From positions 1 through 13,122 of the forward strand of contig DUHN01000031.1 of assembly GCA_013330825.1 (NCBI GenBank): a DNA stretch of 13,122 bases. The letters are read 5' to 3'. The notes beneath the pieces are model-generated. The model had not been told where the DNA came from, ran no database searches, and was given only the letters and a program-made list of their open reading frames with translations. This document shows, piece by piece, positions 6,366 to 13,106 of the stretch. Each line of letters starts with the position of its first letter. Positions within the stretch are counted from its first letter, which is position 1. Both the position numbers and the translations under genes were made by a program. The DNA comes from Candidatus Woesearchaeota archaeon (GTDB lineage: Archaea > Nanobdellota > Nanobdellia > Woesearchaeales > GW2011-AR4).

Positions 6366-6623
6366 ATGATGCAGTATCTCCCCATCCCCTACATCTCCCC
6401 TTGGCTGCTGGCCGTGCTGGTCATCCTCGTCGTCTGGGAGGCCGCCTGGAAGGCCGTCGGGCTCTGGAAATCAGGCAGGAACAACCAGCTCGCGTGGTTC
6501 GTGTGCATCTTCATCTTCAACACCGCGGGGATACTGCCCATCGTCTACCTCAAGTTCTACCAGAAGAACAACGCCGGCAACACCAAAGCTAAAGAGACTC
6601 CAAGGAAAAAGGGACAAAGATAA
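6366..6623 (+). CDS. Small two-helix membrane protein, DUF5652-like
   Basis: An 85-residue protein with two membrane helices, about residues 12-30 and 44-62. The first is followed by W-x-AVGLWKSGRNNQLAWF and the second contains FNTAGILPIVYLKFY. This pattern (aromatic-basic loop, then N-T-x-G-I-L-P-I-x-Y-L) matches my memory of the DUF5652 family, small archaeal and bacterial membrane proteins of unknown role. The C-terminal 20 residues are strongly basic and presumably cytoplasmic. The frame stays open upstream to a GTG at 6231, but the TATA box at 6335-6343 lies inside that extension, and the hydrophobic protein begins cleanly at the paired ATGs 6366 and 6369. It is convergent with the NFACT-R gene, 18 bp apart. 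Confidence 0.75.
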   Translation: MMQYLPIPYISPWLLAVLVILVVWEAAWKAVGLWKSGRNNQLAWFVCIFIFNTAGILPIVYLKFYQKNNAGNTKAKETPRKKGQR

Positions 6624-6641
6624 CCATCGATAAGGCACCGA

Positions 6642-7427
6642 TCATCCCTTGATCTTCATCCCGCCCGAGGGCAGCGCCCGGATGATCTCGTCAATCGTTC
6701 CCGCCTTCAGCCGGTGGCGGATGGTCTTGGCGATGTCGCTCGGCTTGCCGTCTCCCTGCGATATAACAATGACGGAGCTGCAATGCTTCCTGACCGCGTT
6801 GAGGGGGCCGGCCATTATCTTCCCGTCTTCAGTGGCGCCGATGGCAAGGTTGACCGCATTTTCTATGTACGCCGTTTTTCCGTAGATCATGAACGCCCCT
6901 TTCGTGAGGTATTCTCCCGCCTGAGCCTTCTTGGAGATTTGCTCCGGGGAAACGGAGAAGACCGGGGAATTGGAAAGGCCGAGCTTCCACGCCCTGCTGA
7001 AGGTGCATGTCGCATCGGCTGCCTCCCTCAGGGTGGCCTCTCCCGGCGACTTCCCTTCGGCCTTGACGATGAAGAACGGCGAGCCGGCCATGTCGGTGTG
7101 GAAGACCAGATCGTTGGCTTCCGCGTGCTTCTTGATGATGACCTCGTTGGACGTCGCGTCCCTGCCGCCGATGACGAGGAAACCCTCTGAGGAGACGAAC
7201 CAGCGGAACTTCTCGTACCACTCCTTCTTCCGCGACACGGCCTTGCGCTGCTCCTCCTGCCTGCCCAGCTCCCTGTCGCGCTTCCTCTCCAGCTCCGCGA
7301 GCTTTTTCCTGTTCTGCTCCAGGGACTCCCTCGCGCCCTCTGCCTTCTTCGCTACCTTCTTGGCGCGGTCGTAGTGCAGCGCGGCGTTCTCCTCTAGGGA
7401 CTTGTCAACGAAGAGGGTGATGTTCAT
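6642..7427 (-). CDS. NFACT-R domain protein with coiled coil (NEMF/Rqc2 C-terminal-half homologue)
   Basis: A 261-residue RNA-binding protein equivalent to only part of NEMF/Rqc2/RqcH. Residues 1-20 match the lead-in to the NFACT coiled coil (VDKSLEENAALHYDRAKK), residues of about 18-72 are the charged coiled coil, and about 73-190 form the NFACT-R (DUF814) domain, with WFVSSEGFLVIGGRD, ATSNEVIIKKH, DLVFHTDMAGSPFFIVK, SRAWKLG and AGEYLTKGAFMIYGK. Full-length family members add an N-terminal NFACT-N domain and a helix-hairpin-helix that contact tRNA during C-terminal tailing on stalled 60S/50S subunits. Both are missing. The gene has its own TATA box 28 bp upstream of the ATG, so it looks intact rather than broken. 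It may be a stand-alone ribosome or tRNA binder, or half of a split NEMF. The RNA-binding call follows from the family. Confidence 0.87.
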   Translation of the reverse strand: MNITLFVDKSLEENAALHYDRAKKVAKKAEGARESLEQNRKKLAELERKRDRELGRQEEQRKAVSRKKEWYEKFRWFVSSEGFLVIGGRDATSNEVIIKKHAEANDLVFHTDMAGSPFFIVKAEGKSPGEATLREAADATCTFSRAWKLGLSNSPVFSVSPEQISKKAQAGEYLTKGAFMIYGKTAYIENAVNLAIGATEDGKIMAGPLNAVRKHCSSVIVISQGDGKPSDIAKTIRHRLKAGTIDEIIRALPSGGMKIKG

Positions 7428-7450
7428 GGTTTTCCCGGTTAACGATATGA

Positions 7451-7460
7451 TGTATAAAAC
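7451..7460 (-). promoter_or_regulatory. TATA box for the NFACT-R gene
   Basis: On the minus strand this reads GTTTTATACA, centred about 28 bp before ATG 7427, and predicts a leaderless transcript. Confidence 0.5.
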
Positions 7461-7494
7461 TGTTGCTATCAGTTGCCATGGCCCTCCCTTTTCA

Positions 7495-7510
7495 TTGCCC
7501 GCTTCGCGGG
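7495..7510. repeat. Dispersed hairpin repeat, copy 1
   Basis: TTGCCCGCTTCGCGGG occurs here and again, identically, at 13107-13122, where the window ends. The core forms a 6-bp stem (GCCCGC/GCGGGC) closing a TTC loop. Both copies lie 40-70 bp upstream of a minus-strand gene. Confidence 0.7.
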
Positions 7511-7637
7511 CTTAGAGTGGCGCGCCCTCCAGAACTGGGCCGGGCGCGCTTCGTTTTGCGCCCGCAATGGGGCGCACTATCGAAGCGCCGCGCTGCAGCA
7601 CTGGCGCGGCGCGTAACTGTCTCCGCCCGGAGGGCGG
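7497..7637. repeat. Cluster of five GC-rich inverted repeats
   Basis: The divergent promoter region between the NFACT-R gene and the surface protein gene is packed with palindromes. They are 7497-7511 (6-bp stem, TTC loop); 7520-7527 with 7542-7549 (8 bp, with an inner CCAG/CTGG stem); 7558-7563 with 7570-7575 (6 bp), enclosed by 7546-7553 with 7581-7588 (8 bp); 7585-7593 with 7604-7612 (9 bp, with an inner CAG/CTG stem); and 7623-7628 with 7632-7637 (6 bp, GGA loop). The arms 7542-7549 and 7546-7553 overlap, as do 7581-7588 and 7585-7593, so some hairpins exclude others. It lies between the two TATA boxes and encodes no protein that I recognise. It could be a structured RNA, a palindromic mobile element or a nested repeat island. 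Confidence 0.75.
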
Positions 7638-7676
7638 CAAAGAAGCGTTGTCCCGCCCTCTTGTTTTATCAAAACC

Positions 7677-7684
7677 TATTTAAA
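7677..7684 (+). promoter_or_regulatory. TATA box for the surface protein gene
   Basis: TATTTAAA is centred about 26 bp before ATG 7707. It lies just downstream of a small AT hairpin (GTTTT/AAAAC, 7663-7675). Confidence 0.6.
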
Positions 7685-7706
7685 ACAATGAGCCGACGGT
7701 CCTCCC

Positions 7707-9152
7707 ATGCAAAAGAGGGGCCTTGCGGACAATGCATTTGCCATCGCCCTCGGCGCGGTCGTGGTCATCGCCATCGCTATTGTCGGGGTGAGCGCCGTGA
7801 ACACCGTCAGGGAAAGGGCATGCAAGGCGGAGCTCGCCGATTTCCAGCTTTTCTTCTCCCATCTCAGCGAGGGCATGCGCCCGGGCACCGTCAACGAGGA
7901 GTCCGTCAGCATCCCCTGCGGGGCAAAGAAGCTCTACATCATGGATTCCAGCCAGCTGCCGGAGGCGGACTGGTTCGCGGACTACCCGCTTGTCCGGGAC
8001 AGCGTCAAGGGCAAGGCGACCAATACCATCTTCCTGATGAAGGACGAACAGGTGCTCTCCTCCTTCGAGGCCCCCAACGTCCAAGTGAGGTATCCCCGCT
8101 TCCTCTGCCTGCTGCCGAAGAGCGGGAAGGCAACGCTCCGGGTGGAGGGCTTCGGCGGCTCTGTCTCTCTCGATCCGGTGTGCAGCCAGCCGACGTGCGA
8201 CGAGGTCCTGGAGCCGTTCGATGCCGGACGCATCACCAGGGTATTCAGGGAGAGCGACAAGGCGGACTGCCCCGGATGCGTGGACCAGGAATTCTCCTCG
8301 ATTCCGGAAGAATTGGGCAAGGCGAAGACGCTCTACCAGAACGTGAAGATCTACCGGAAATACAGCTACTGCGACGGCAAGATGAAGATCCACCTCTTCT
8401 TCAGGCCGGAGGACGGCGTCGTCGCCAGGGACTTCCGCTTCTTCGAGGCCATCCCGAAGAGCTGCATCGAGAACCTCGACCAGGTGCTGGACGGCATGAC
8501 CCGGCCGGACAATGGAGTCTCGTTCGTGCAGCCCGATCCCCTCCTGATGTGGGGCTTCTCCACGCTGGATGAGGACACCGAGGTGGAGTACGGCTTGGAC
8601 ATCATCCTGAAAGACGAGTGCGCGGCATCCATCGACGGGAGCGCTTTGGCGCGGGAAGTGGAGAAGAAGGGGGAGGTGCTTGAGCCGACTGCCCTCACCC
8701 CCGATGAGGCGAAGAGCAACTCTGACCTGCAGTCCGGCAAGGTCGAGGCTCCACCGGAATCCCAGCAGCAGGAGCTGCGCATCACCAGCATGCCACCCAC
8801 CACGGTGAAATTGGGGGATAACTATTCCTACCAGGTGGAGGCCAGCGAGTCCGGCAGCCTCTTCACCCTGACGCAGGCCCCCGCAGGGATGACCATCACC
8901 CAATCGGGGCTCATCACCTGGAAGCCAGGCAAACAGGGCAAGGAGCGGGTCAGCGTCCGCGCCCAGCAGCAGGGCGGAAAGGCCGCCACGCAGGAGTTCA
9001 CCGTCCTGGTCGCGAGGAACTGCCAGGGCCACGCCGAGAGGAGATGCGCTGCCGGAGACGTGTGGTCTTTCGACAGCTGCGGTGTCCGCGAGGAGAGGGT
9101 GAGCGACTGCTGGTTCGGGTGCAGGAACGGGAACTGCTGCCTCTTTTGCTGA
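7707..9152 (+). CDS. Membrane-anchored, cysteine-tailed surface protein with Ig-like domain
   Basis: A 481-residue exported protein of unknown role. The N-terminus is pilin-like: a short basic start (MQKRG) and a hydrophobic helix at about 10-32, which could be a class III signal or an uncleaved anchor. Residues 40-235 form a cysteine-containing domain with a YRKYSYCDGKMKIHLFF stretch. Residues of about 236-300 carry the pattern FFEAIPKS...DPLLMWGF...EVEYGL, resembling domains I recall from archaeal surface proteins. A Q/E/P-rich linker (about 315-355) leads to an Ig-like (He_PIG type) domain at about 357-436, with the signature APAGMTITQSGLITWKP. The last 43 residues hold eight cysteines (439, 447, 458, 468, 472, 477, 478, 481), including WSFDSCG, a tail style I associate with DPANN surface proteins. 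It probably faces outward and may bind or adhere. It is a single-gene unit. Confidence 0.8.
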   Translation: MQKRGLADNAFAIALGAVVVIAIAIVGVSAVNTVRERACKAELADFQLFFSHLSEGMRPGTVNEESVSIPCGAKKLYIMDSSQLPEADWFADYPLVRDSVKGKATNTIFLMKDEQVLSSFEAPNVQVRYPRFLCLLPKSGKATLRVEGFGGSVSLDPVCSQPTCDEVLEPFDAGRITRVFRESDKADCPGCVDQEFSSIPEELGKAKTLYQNVKIYRKYSYCDGKMKIHLFFRPEDGVVARDFRFFEAIPKSCIENLDQVLDGMTRPDNGVSFVQPDPLLMWGFSTLDEDTEVEYGLDIILKDECAASIDGSALAREVEKKGEVLEPTALTPDEAKSNSDLQSGKVEAPPESQQQELRITSMPPTTVKLGDNYSYQVEASESGSLFTLTQAPAGMTITQSGLITWKPGKQGKERVSVRAQQQGGKAATQEFTVLVARNCQGHAERRCAAGDVWSFDSCGVREERVSDCWFGCRNGNCCLFC

Positions 9153-9186
9153 TCATTTGGAAGGCATATGGCCCATCTCTGCAGGC

Positions 9187-9200
9187 ATAAAAAATAAAAA
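9187..9200 (+). promoter_or_regulatory. A-rich TATA region for the HIT operon
   Basis: ATAAAAAATAAAAA ends 27 bp before ATG 9227 and is the only promoter-like element before the three-gene operon. It also excludes the in-frame TTG at 9212 as the likely start. Confidence 0.5.
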
Positions 9201-9226
9201 GCAAGGAAAGATTGGCAAATCATACA

Positions 9227-9985
9227 ATGGCACAGCAACAGCCCACGCCGGAGCAGATCAAGGAGCTGCAGGAGAAGATCGCGAAGATGTCCCCCGAGGA
9301 GCTCAAGGAGTTCCAGAAGAAGCAGTGCATCTTCTGCCACATCGTGGCCGGGAAGGTCCAATCAAGGAAGGTGTACGAGGACGAGCACACGCTCGCGGTG
9401 CTCGACATCAATCCCGCGAATCCGGGGCACATCCTCCTGCTGACCAAGGAGCATTATTCCATCATGCCGCAGCTCCCCCCGGAGGTGCTGGAGCACGTCT
9501 TCCTCGTCGCGAAGAAGCTCTCCAACGCGCTGCTCCGCGCGGTCGACGCCCGCGGCTCCAACATCATGGTGGCCAACGGGGTGGCGGCAGGCCAGAAGGC
9601 GCAGCATTTCATCGTCCACATCATCCCGCGCAGGGAGAAGGATGGGGTGGTGTTCGAGCTCCCCCAGCGGCAGCAGAACGAGGACAGCCTGCAGCAGATC
9701 GCGAACGAGCTGGCCAAGTCCCTGGGAGCGCCCGCGCCGAAGAAAAGCGCCGCGCTGCTGCCCGACATCATGGAGAGGATAAAGGAGACCGAGCACAAGG
9801 ACCATCAGGAGCGGAAGAGGAAGCACGAGCGCGTGCCCGCCAAAGGCGCTGATGCCCCTGAGAAGCCCTCTCCTGCCGCGCCTTCCGGCAACAAGGGGGA
9901 AGAGAAAGAAAAACCTCCAAAAAAACAGCCTGGCGGCGACATCAACCTCGATGACATCGCGCGCCTCTTCGGGGCCAAAAAATGA
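9227..9985 (+). CDS. HIT-family protein 1, HIT motif lacks the central His
   Basis: A 252-residue cytoplasmic protein. A helical N-terminal segment (residues 1-32) precedes a HIT domain (about 33-145). That domain starts with the CxxC zinc pair (Cys34, Cys37), carries NPANPGHILLLTKEHY, and ends in the HIT motif region AGQKAQHFIVHIIPR. The canonical motif is HxHxHxx, with the middle His as nucleophile. Here it reads H127-F-I129-V-H131, so the nucleophile position is Ile. Typical nucleotide hydrolase or transferase chemistry is therefore doubtful. Residues of about 170-235 are a charged, Lys/Pro-rich linker, and the extreme C-terminus is a conserved-looking helix, INLDDIARLFG. The stop overlaps the next HIT gene (ATGA). 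The family call is firm; a nucleotide-binding rather than catalytic role is inferred. Confidence 0.88.
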   Translation: MAQQQPTPEQIKELQEKIAKMSPEELKEFQKKQCIFCHIVAGKVQSRKVYEDEHTLAVLDINPANPGHILLLTKEHYSIMPQLPPEVLEHVFLVAKKLSNALLRAVDARGSNIMVANGVAAGQKAQHFIVHIIPRREKDGVVFELPQRQQNEDSLQQIANELAKSLGAPAPKKSAALLPDIMERIKETEHKDHQERKRKHERVPAKGADAPEKPSPAAPSGNKGEEKEKPPKKQPGGDINLDDIARLFGAKK

Positions 9986-10542
9986 AGAAGGACAGCTGCC
10001 TCATCTGCCAGATCGTGGAAGGGAAGATCCCCTCGTTCAGGGTGTACGAGGGCCACCGCGCAGTGGCCATCCTCGACGTCAACGGCGCGAACCCCGGGCA
10101 CTGCTTCGTCATCCCTAAAATCCACTACCCCATCCTTGAGCAGGTGCCGGACGATGACATTGCGGAGGCGTTTTCCATCGCGAACAAGCTCTCCGTCGCG
10201 CTCTTCGACCACCTGGGGGCGGAAGGGACCAACATCTTCGTCGCGAACGGCATCCCGGCCGGGCAGACGGTGGCGCATTTCATGGTGAATGTCATCCCCC
10301 GCAGGCAGAATGACGGCATCAACCTCCAGTGGCAGCCAAAGCAGATCACCGAGGAAGAGGTCGCGACCATAGAGCTCAAGCTGAAGGACGAGCTGGCCGG
10401 CACGGGAGTGAGCCACGCCTCCCGGAAGGCGGCGGCGAGAAAAAGCGTGCCGAGCGTGCGGACCGGCGCTCCCCGGCCTTCCCCCGCGGCATGGGACGGG
10501 GATGAGGATCCCGCCGTCACGCATCTGAGGAGGATCCCCTGA
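9982..10542 (+). CDS. HIT-family protein 2, HIT motif lacks two of three His
   Basis: A 186-residue paralogue of the preceding protein. It has the CxxC pair (Cys6, Cys9), the NGANPGHCFVIPKIHY segment and AGQTVAHFMVNVIPR. In the HIT motif His99 is kept, but the central nucleophile position is Met101 and the third His is Asn103, so it is further decayed than its neighbour. It lacks the N-terminal helical segment, and its C-terminal 50 residues are a basic, low-complexity tail. The ATG overlaps the stop of HIT 1, so the two are translationally coupled. HIT proteins are usually dimers, so a heterodimer is plausible. Its stop overlaps the following ATG by one base (TGATG). Confidence 0.88.
   Translation: MKKDSCLICQIVEGKIPSFRVYEGHRAVAILDVNGANPGHCFVIPKIHYPILEQVPDDDIAEAFSIANKLSVALFDHLGAEGTNIFVANGIPAGQTVAHFMVNVIPRRQNDGINLQWQPKQITEEEVATIELKLKDELAGTGVSHASRKAAARKSVPSVRTGAPRPSPAAWDGDEDPAVTHLRRIP
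10527..10533 (+). promoter_or_regulatory. Strong ribosome binding site for the CBU_0592-like gene
   Basis: GAGGAGG lies 8 nt before the ATG at 10542, inside the end of HIT 2. It is the clearest Shine-Dalgarno site in the window and shows that this internal operon gene uses SD-led initiation, whereas first genes appear leaderless. Confidence 0.75.
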
Positions 10543-10778
10543 TGGAGTTCCCCGTGATCATCGGCTCTCTTGGCGTCTTCCTGCTGCTCTTGGCGTTCTT
10601 CCTCAACCTCTTCAAGTTCCTCATGCAGGACACCAGGGCGTATGTCATCCTCAACATCATCGGCGGTGGCCTCGCGTGCTACGCGTCCATCCTGATAGGC
10701 TTCCTTCCCTTCGTCATTCTCGAGGGCACGTGGGCTGTCGTTGCGGCGGTCGGGCTGGTGCGGTTGTTTGGCAAATAA
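10542..10778 (+). CDS. Small membrane protein, CBU_0592-like
   Basis: A 78-residue hydrophobic protein with three predicted helices. These are about residues 4-24, 33-54 (VILNIIGGGLACYASILIGF) and 56-76 (PFVILEGTWAVVAAVGLV). The spacing and the signatures YVILNIIGGGLACYAS and PFVILEGTWAVVA resemble the CBU_0592-like family of small integral membrane proteins, whose role is unknown. The start overlaps the HIT 2 stop by one base and has a strong SD site. It is the last gene of the HIT operon and may anchor or accompany the HIT proteins at the membrane, which is only an inference from the overlap. Confidence 0.75.
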   Translation: MEFPVIIGSLGVFLLLLAFFLNLFKFLMQDTRAYVILNIIGGGLACYASILIGFLPFVILEGTWAVVAAVGLVRLFGK

Positions 10779-10828
10779 TTGATTGGTTTTGATGGCTGTT
10801 GTGCGGACAAGGATGCCTCCACCAAAAC

Positions 10829-10837
10829 TTTTATATA
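10829..10837 (+). promoter_or_regulatory. TATA box for the unrecognised gene at 10862
   Basis: TTTTATATA is centred about 29 bp before ATG 10862, predicting a leaderless message. Confidence 0.6.
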
Positions 10838-10850
10838 CTACTTAATAGTA
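10836..10850 (+). promoter_or_regulatory. Inverted repeat overlapping the promoter (possible operator)
   Basis: TACTA, 5 nt, then TAGTA forms a perfect 5-bp inverted repeat, starting in the TATA box and ending 11 bp before the ATG. The position suits an operator, but the arms are short and AT-rich, so chance is possible. Confidence 0.3.
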
Positions 10851-10861
10851 ATAACTAAAAT

Positions 10862-11683
10862 ATGGCCGCTGTCGTTGACTTAACCGTCCCGCAAAACGAA
10901 TTTTGTCTGGATGGCATCCCTACAGAAGTCACCATCGCACGGTTTGATGGCACGCATGCTCCTGTTGAAGGAAGTCCCACTCTCGATAGGATAGTATTCA
11001 CAGATCCGGCCACGCAATCAGAATCTACGGAAGAATCTGCCTTAATCGGTACTTTTGCGTTCAATGGGACGGCGCTGCTCACTCCATCAGCAGTAAATGA
11101 GCAATACAGGACCAGCCTCGGTGTTCGGCAGGTGACTAATGAGCAGCGAGAAGGAAAATTGCTCGTCTTGGACCTCGCTTCCGGAACTCGTTACAGCCGT
11201 GAAGGAATCACGGGGCTGCTGCAATGCGCGGGAATTCTTGACTGCCACTGCCAAAAAACGGCTGCGCAGAGATATATCCTCCTTTTCAGGACAGGCCTTA
11301 TGGGAAAAATCTTGGAAACGGTGGATGAAAAAGGGGTCCCAGACGGCGAGCAGTTTGGAATGGTCCAACGCGACAGGCCAGGGATAACAGCAGATGGGGC
11401 AAGATTTCTTGCAGGGCTGGACATTGCCAAGGCGTACATGATCGACAACACCAGCTTTGAACTACCGGGGACAAAAGGATACCTCGCAACACAAATACTC
11501 ATGAACCCTGAACCGGCTAAAAATGCATTTGTCCCGCTCGTCTATCACGTTACCAATACTACAAGCCAGGAATTCGATGATGTGATAAAAACGGGAAAAG
11601 CCCGCGCCCGGATTGAGGTGGGAAATGTCCCCAGCGTCCCATTGCCGGGCTATCCTGTGGCAGTCAAAGCTTACGCAAAATAG
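10862..11683 (+). CDS. Hypothetical protein, unrecognised
   Basis: A 273-residue soluble protein with no signal peptide or membrane helix. I do not recognise a family. A cysteine-rich spot near residues 122-130 (LLQCAGILDCHC) contains C-x6-C-x-C and could bind metal. The C-terminal half is beta-rich by eye, and many Thr/Pro/Val residues suggest beta domains. It has its own TATA box at leaderless spacing, and its reading frame is clean, which supports a real gene. Base use differs from its surroundings: hand counts of the lines at 10921, 11041 and 11521 give about 48% GC, whereas adjacent genes are clearly higher. This hints at later acquisition. It is convergent with the E2 gene, with 16 bp between the stops. 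No neighbouring gene suggests a role. Confidence 0.65.
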   Translation: MAAVVDLTVPQNEFCLDGIPTEVTIARFDGTHAPVEGSPTLDRIVFTDPATQSESTEESALIGTFAFNGTALLTPSAVNEQYRTSLGVRQVTNEQREGKLLVLDLASGTRYSREGITGLLQCAGILDCHCQKTAAQRYILLFRTGLMGKILETVDEKGVPDGEQFGMVQRDRPGITADGARFLAGLDIAKAYMIDNTSFELPGTKGYLATQILMNPEPAKNAFVPLVYHVTNTTSQEFDDVIKTGKARARIEVGNVPSVPLPGYPVAVKAYAK

Positions 11684-11699
11684 ACAACGCATTCTTTCT

Positions 11700-13070
11700 C
11701 TAATGCCCAACCGCGTCCGGCGCCTTCTCCAGCTCCTCGGGCTTCTCCAGCAGGGCCACAAGGTCCTGCATGAACCGCGCGGCGTCCGCTCCCGAGATCA
11801 CGCGGTGGTCGTAGGTGAAGGAAAGGGGAATCATCTTCCGCGGCCCGATGCGGGCCTGGCTGCTGCCCTTGTCCACGCCGAGCACGGTCAGCACGTCCTT
11901 CGTCCTGCCCACGCCCAGCAATGCCGTTTCAGGGTAGTTCAGGATGGGGGTGAAGTGCTCCACGCCGAACATGCCCAGGTTTGAGACGGTAAATCCCCCT
12001 CCCTTCAGGTCCATGAGGTTGATCTTCCTGCTCCGCGCCTCGTCGCTCAGCTTCCTGATCTCCTCCGCTATCTGCTCCACGGCCTTTGTGTTGGACCTCT
12101 TCACCACGGGCACGATGAGGCCGTCGTCGGTGTCCACCGCCACCCCGATGTTGTAGTATTTCTTCATGACGGCCTCGTCGCCCTCAAGGGTGGAATTGAT
12201 GGCCGGATGCTTCTGCAGCGCAATGCCGAGGGCGCGGACGATGTAGGCGAGCGCGGTCACCTGCTTCCCTTCCGCCTTCTTCTGCTCCCGGTTCTTCTCG
12301 AGCTGGGTGATGTCCGCGGTGTGGAAATTGGTCACCTGGGGAGCGGTGTAGAAGGACTCGGTCATGTGCTCCGCCACCTTCCTCTTCACGCCCCTGATCT
12401 GCTGCCGCTCGAGAAAGCCGTAGAAGTCGTACTTGCGCACGTGCGCGGACTTGGGCTTCGGCTGCAGCGCAAAGGAGCGCATCGGCTGCCCTGCGGCGGG
12501 AGATCCCTGCCCCGGTGCGGGAGCGCCTTCCTGCGCTTGTGCTACGGTGAGGACGTCCTGCTCGGTTATCCTGCCGCCGGCCCCCGTTCCCTTCACCTTC
12601 GAGAGACCGACTTTCCTCTCCTGGGCGAGCTTCCTGACGGCAAGGGTGGCCTGAACTCCCGGTGATGATGAGGGTGATGGTGCCTGCTGCGGCCGGCCAT
12701 AAATGGGGGACACCTCCTTCGCCTCCTCGACGAAGCCCACGACGCTGCCGGTGTAGACCTCCCCTGTTGGAACGGGGGCCGGAGACGCCGCAGCCGCGGG
12801 AGCCGAAGCGGAAACGGCCTTCGCATCCTCCCCTTCCAAGGCGATGGTGACGAACACCTGGCCGACGGTGATGGTGTCGCCTTCCTTGAAGTGTAGCCTT
12901 GCGATGGCGCCTTTCTTCGGGGAGGGCATCTCCACGACAGCCTTGTCAGTCTCCACCTCGGCGATGGACTGATCGGCATTCACCTGGTCGCCCTCCTTGA
13001 CGAGCCACTTGACCAGCTCGCCCTCGTGGATGCCTTCGCCGACGTCCGGGAACCTGAATTCGTATGGCAT
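11700..13070 (-). CDS. 2-oxoacid dehydrogenase complex E2, dihydrolipoamide acyltransferase
   Basis: A 456-residue E2 core protein of the pyruvate or branched-chain 2-oxoacid dehydrogenase complex. It transfers the acyl group from lipoamide to CoA. The domain order is standard. An N-terminal lipoyl domain (about 1-80) has the lipoylated Lys43 in ETDKA. An Ala/Pro-rich linker follows, then a peripheral subunit-binding domain (about 138-175: ATLAVRKLAQERKVGLSKVKG...GGRITEQDV), a second linker and the catalytic domain (about 224-450), with active-site His422 in TYDHRVISGADAARF. There is only one lipoyl domain. E1 and E3 genes are not in the window and could lie beyond the right edge. The start fits a TATA box 30 bp upstream. 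The substrate (pyruvate or other) cannot be told from E2 alone. Confidence 0.95.
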   Translation of the reverse strand: MPYEFRFPDVGEGIHEGELVKWLVKEGDQVNADQSIAEVETDKAVVEMPSPKKGAIARLHFKEGDTITVGQVFVTIALEGEDAKAVSASAPAAAASPAPVPTGEVYTGSVVGFVEEAKEVSPIYGRPQQAPSPSSSPGVQATLAVRKLAQERKVGLSKVKGTGAGGRITEQDVLTVAQAQEGAPAPGQGSPAAGQPMRSFALQPKPKSAHVRKYDFYGFLERQQIRGVKRKVAEHMTESFYTAPQVTNFHTADITQLEKNREQKKAEGKQVTALAYIVRALGIALQKHPAINSTLEGDEAVMKKYYNIGVAVDTDDGLIVPVVKRSNTKAVEQIAEEIRKLSDEARSRKINLMDLKGGGFTVSNLGMFGVEHFTPILNYPETALLGVGRTKDVLTVLGVDKGSSQARIGPRKMIPLSFTYDHRVISGADAARFMQDLVALLEKPEELEKAPDAVGH

Positions 13071-13096
13071 TTTAGTGATTGAATCGCTGTGCTTTG

Positions 13097-13104
13097 CTTT
13101 TTAT
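13097..13104 (-). promoter_or_regulatory. TATA box for the E2 gene
   Basis: On the minus strand this reads ATAAAAAG, centred about 30 bp before ATG 13070. It lies just left of the dispersed hairpin repeat. Confidence 0.5.
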
Positions 13105-13106
13105 CC

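Noticed and set aside
7497..7637. CRISPR array or integron attC site
   Set aside because: There are no regularly spaced identical repeats with unique spacers, and no attC core sites or integrase gene. The palindromes differ from one another and adjoin directly.
7463..8572. Long plus-strand open frame beginning in the hairpin cluster
   Set aside because: It runs out of frame through the surface protein gene, and its translation is rich in Arg, Gly and Pro with no domain, typical of a shadow frame in GC-rich DNA. The 7707 frame has the promoter, the anchor helix and recognisable domains.
7680..9032. 450-codon minus-strand open frame opposite the surface protein
   Set aside because: It is exactly antisense to the coding gene, has low-complexity Leu/Arg/Gly composition, shows no motif, and lacks a TATA box at its start. 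It is an artefact of codon bias.
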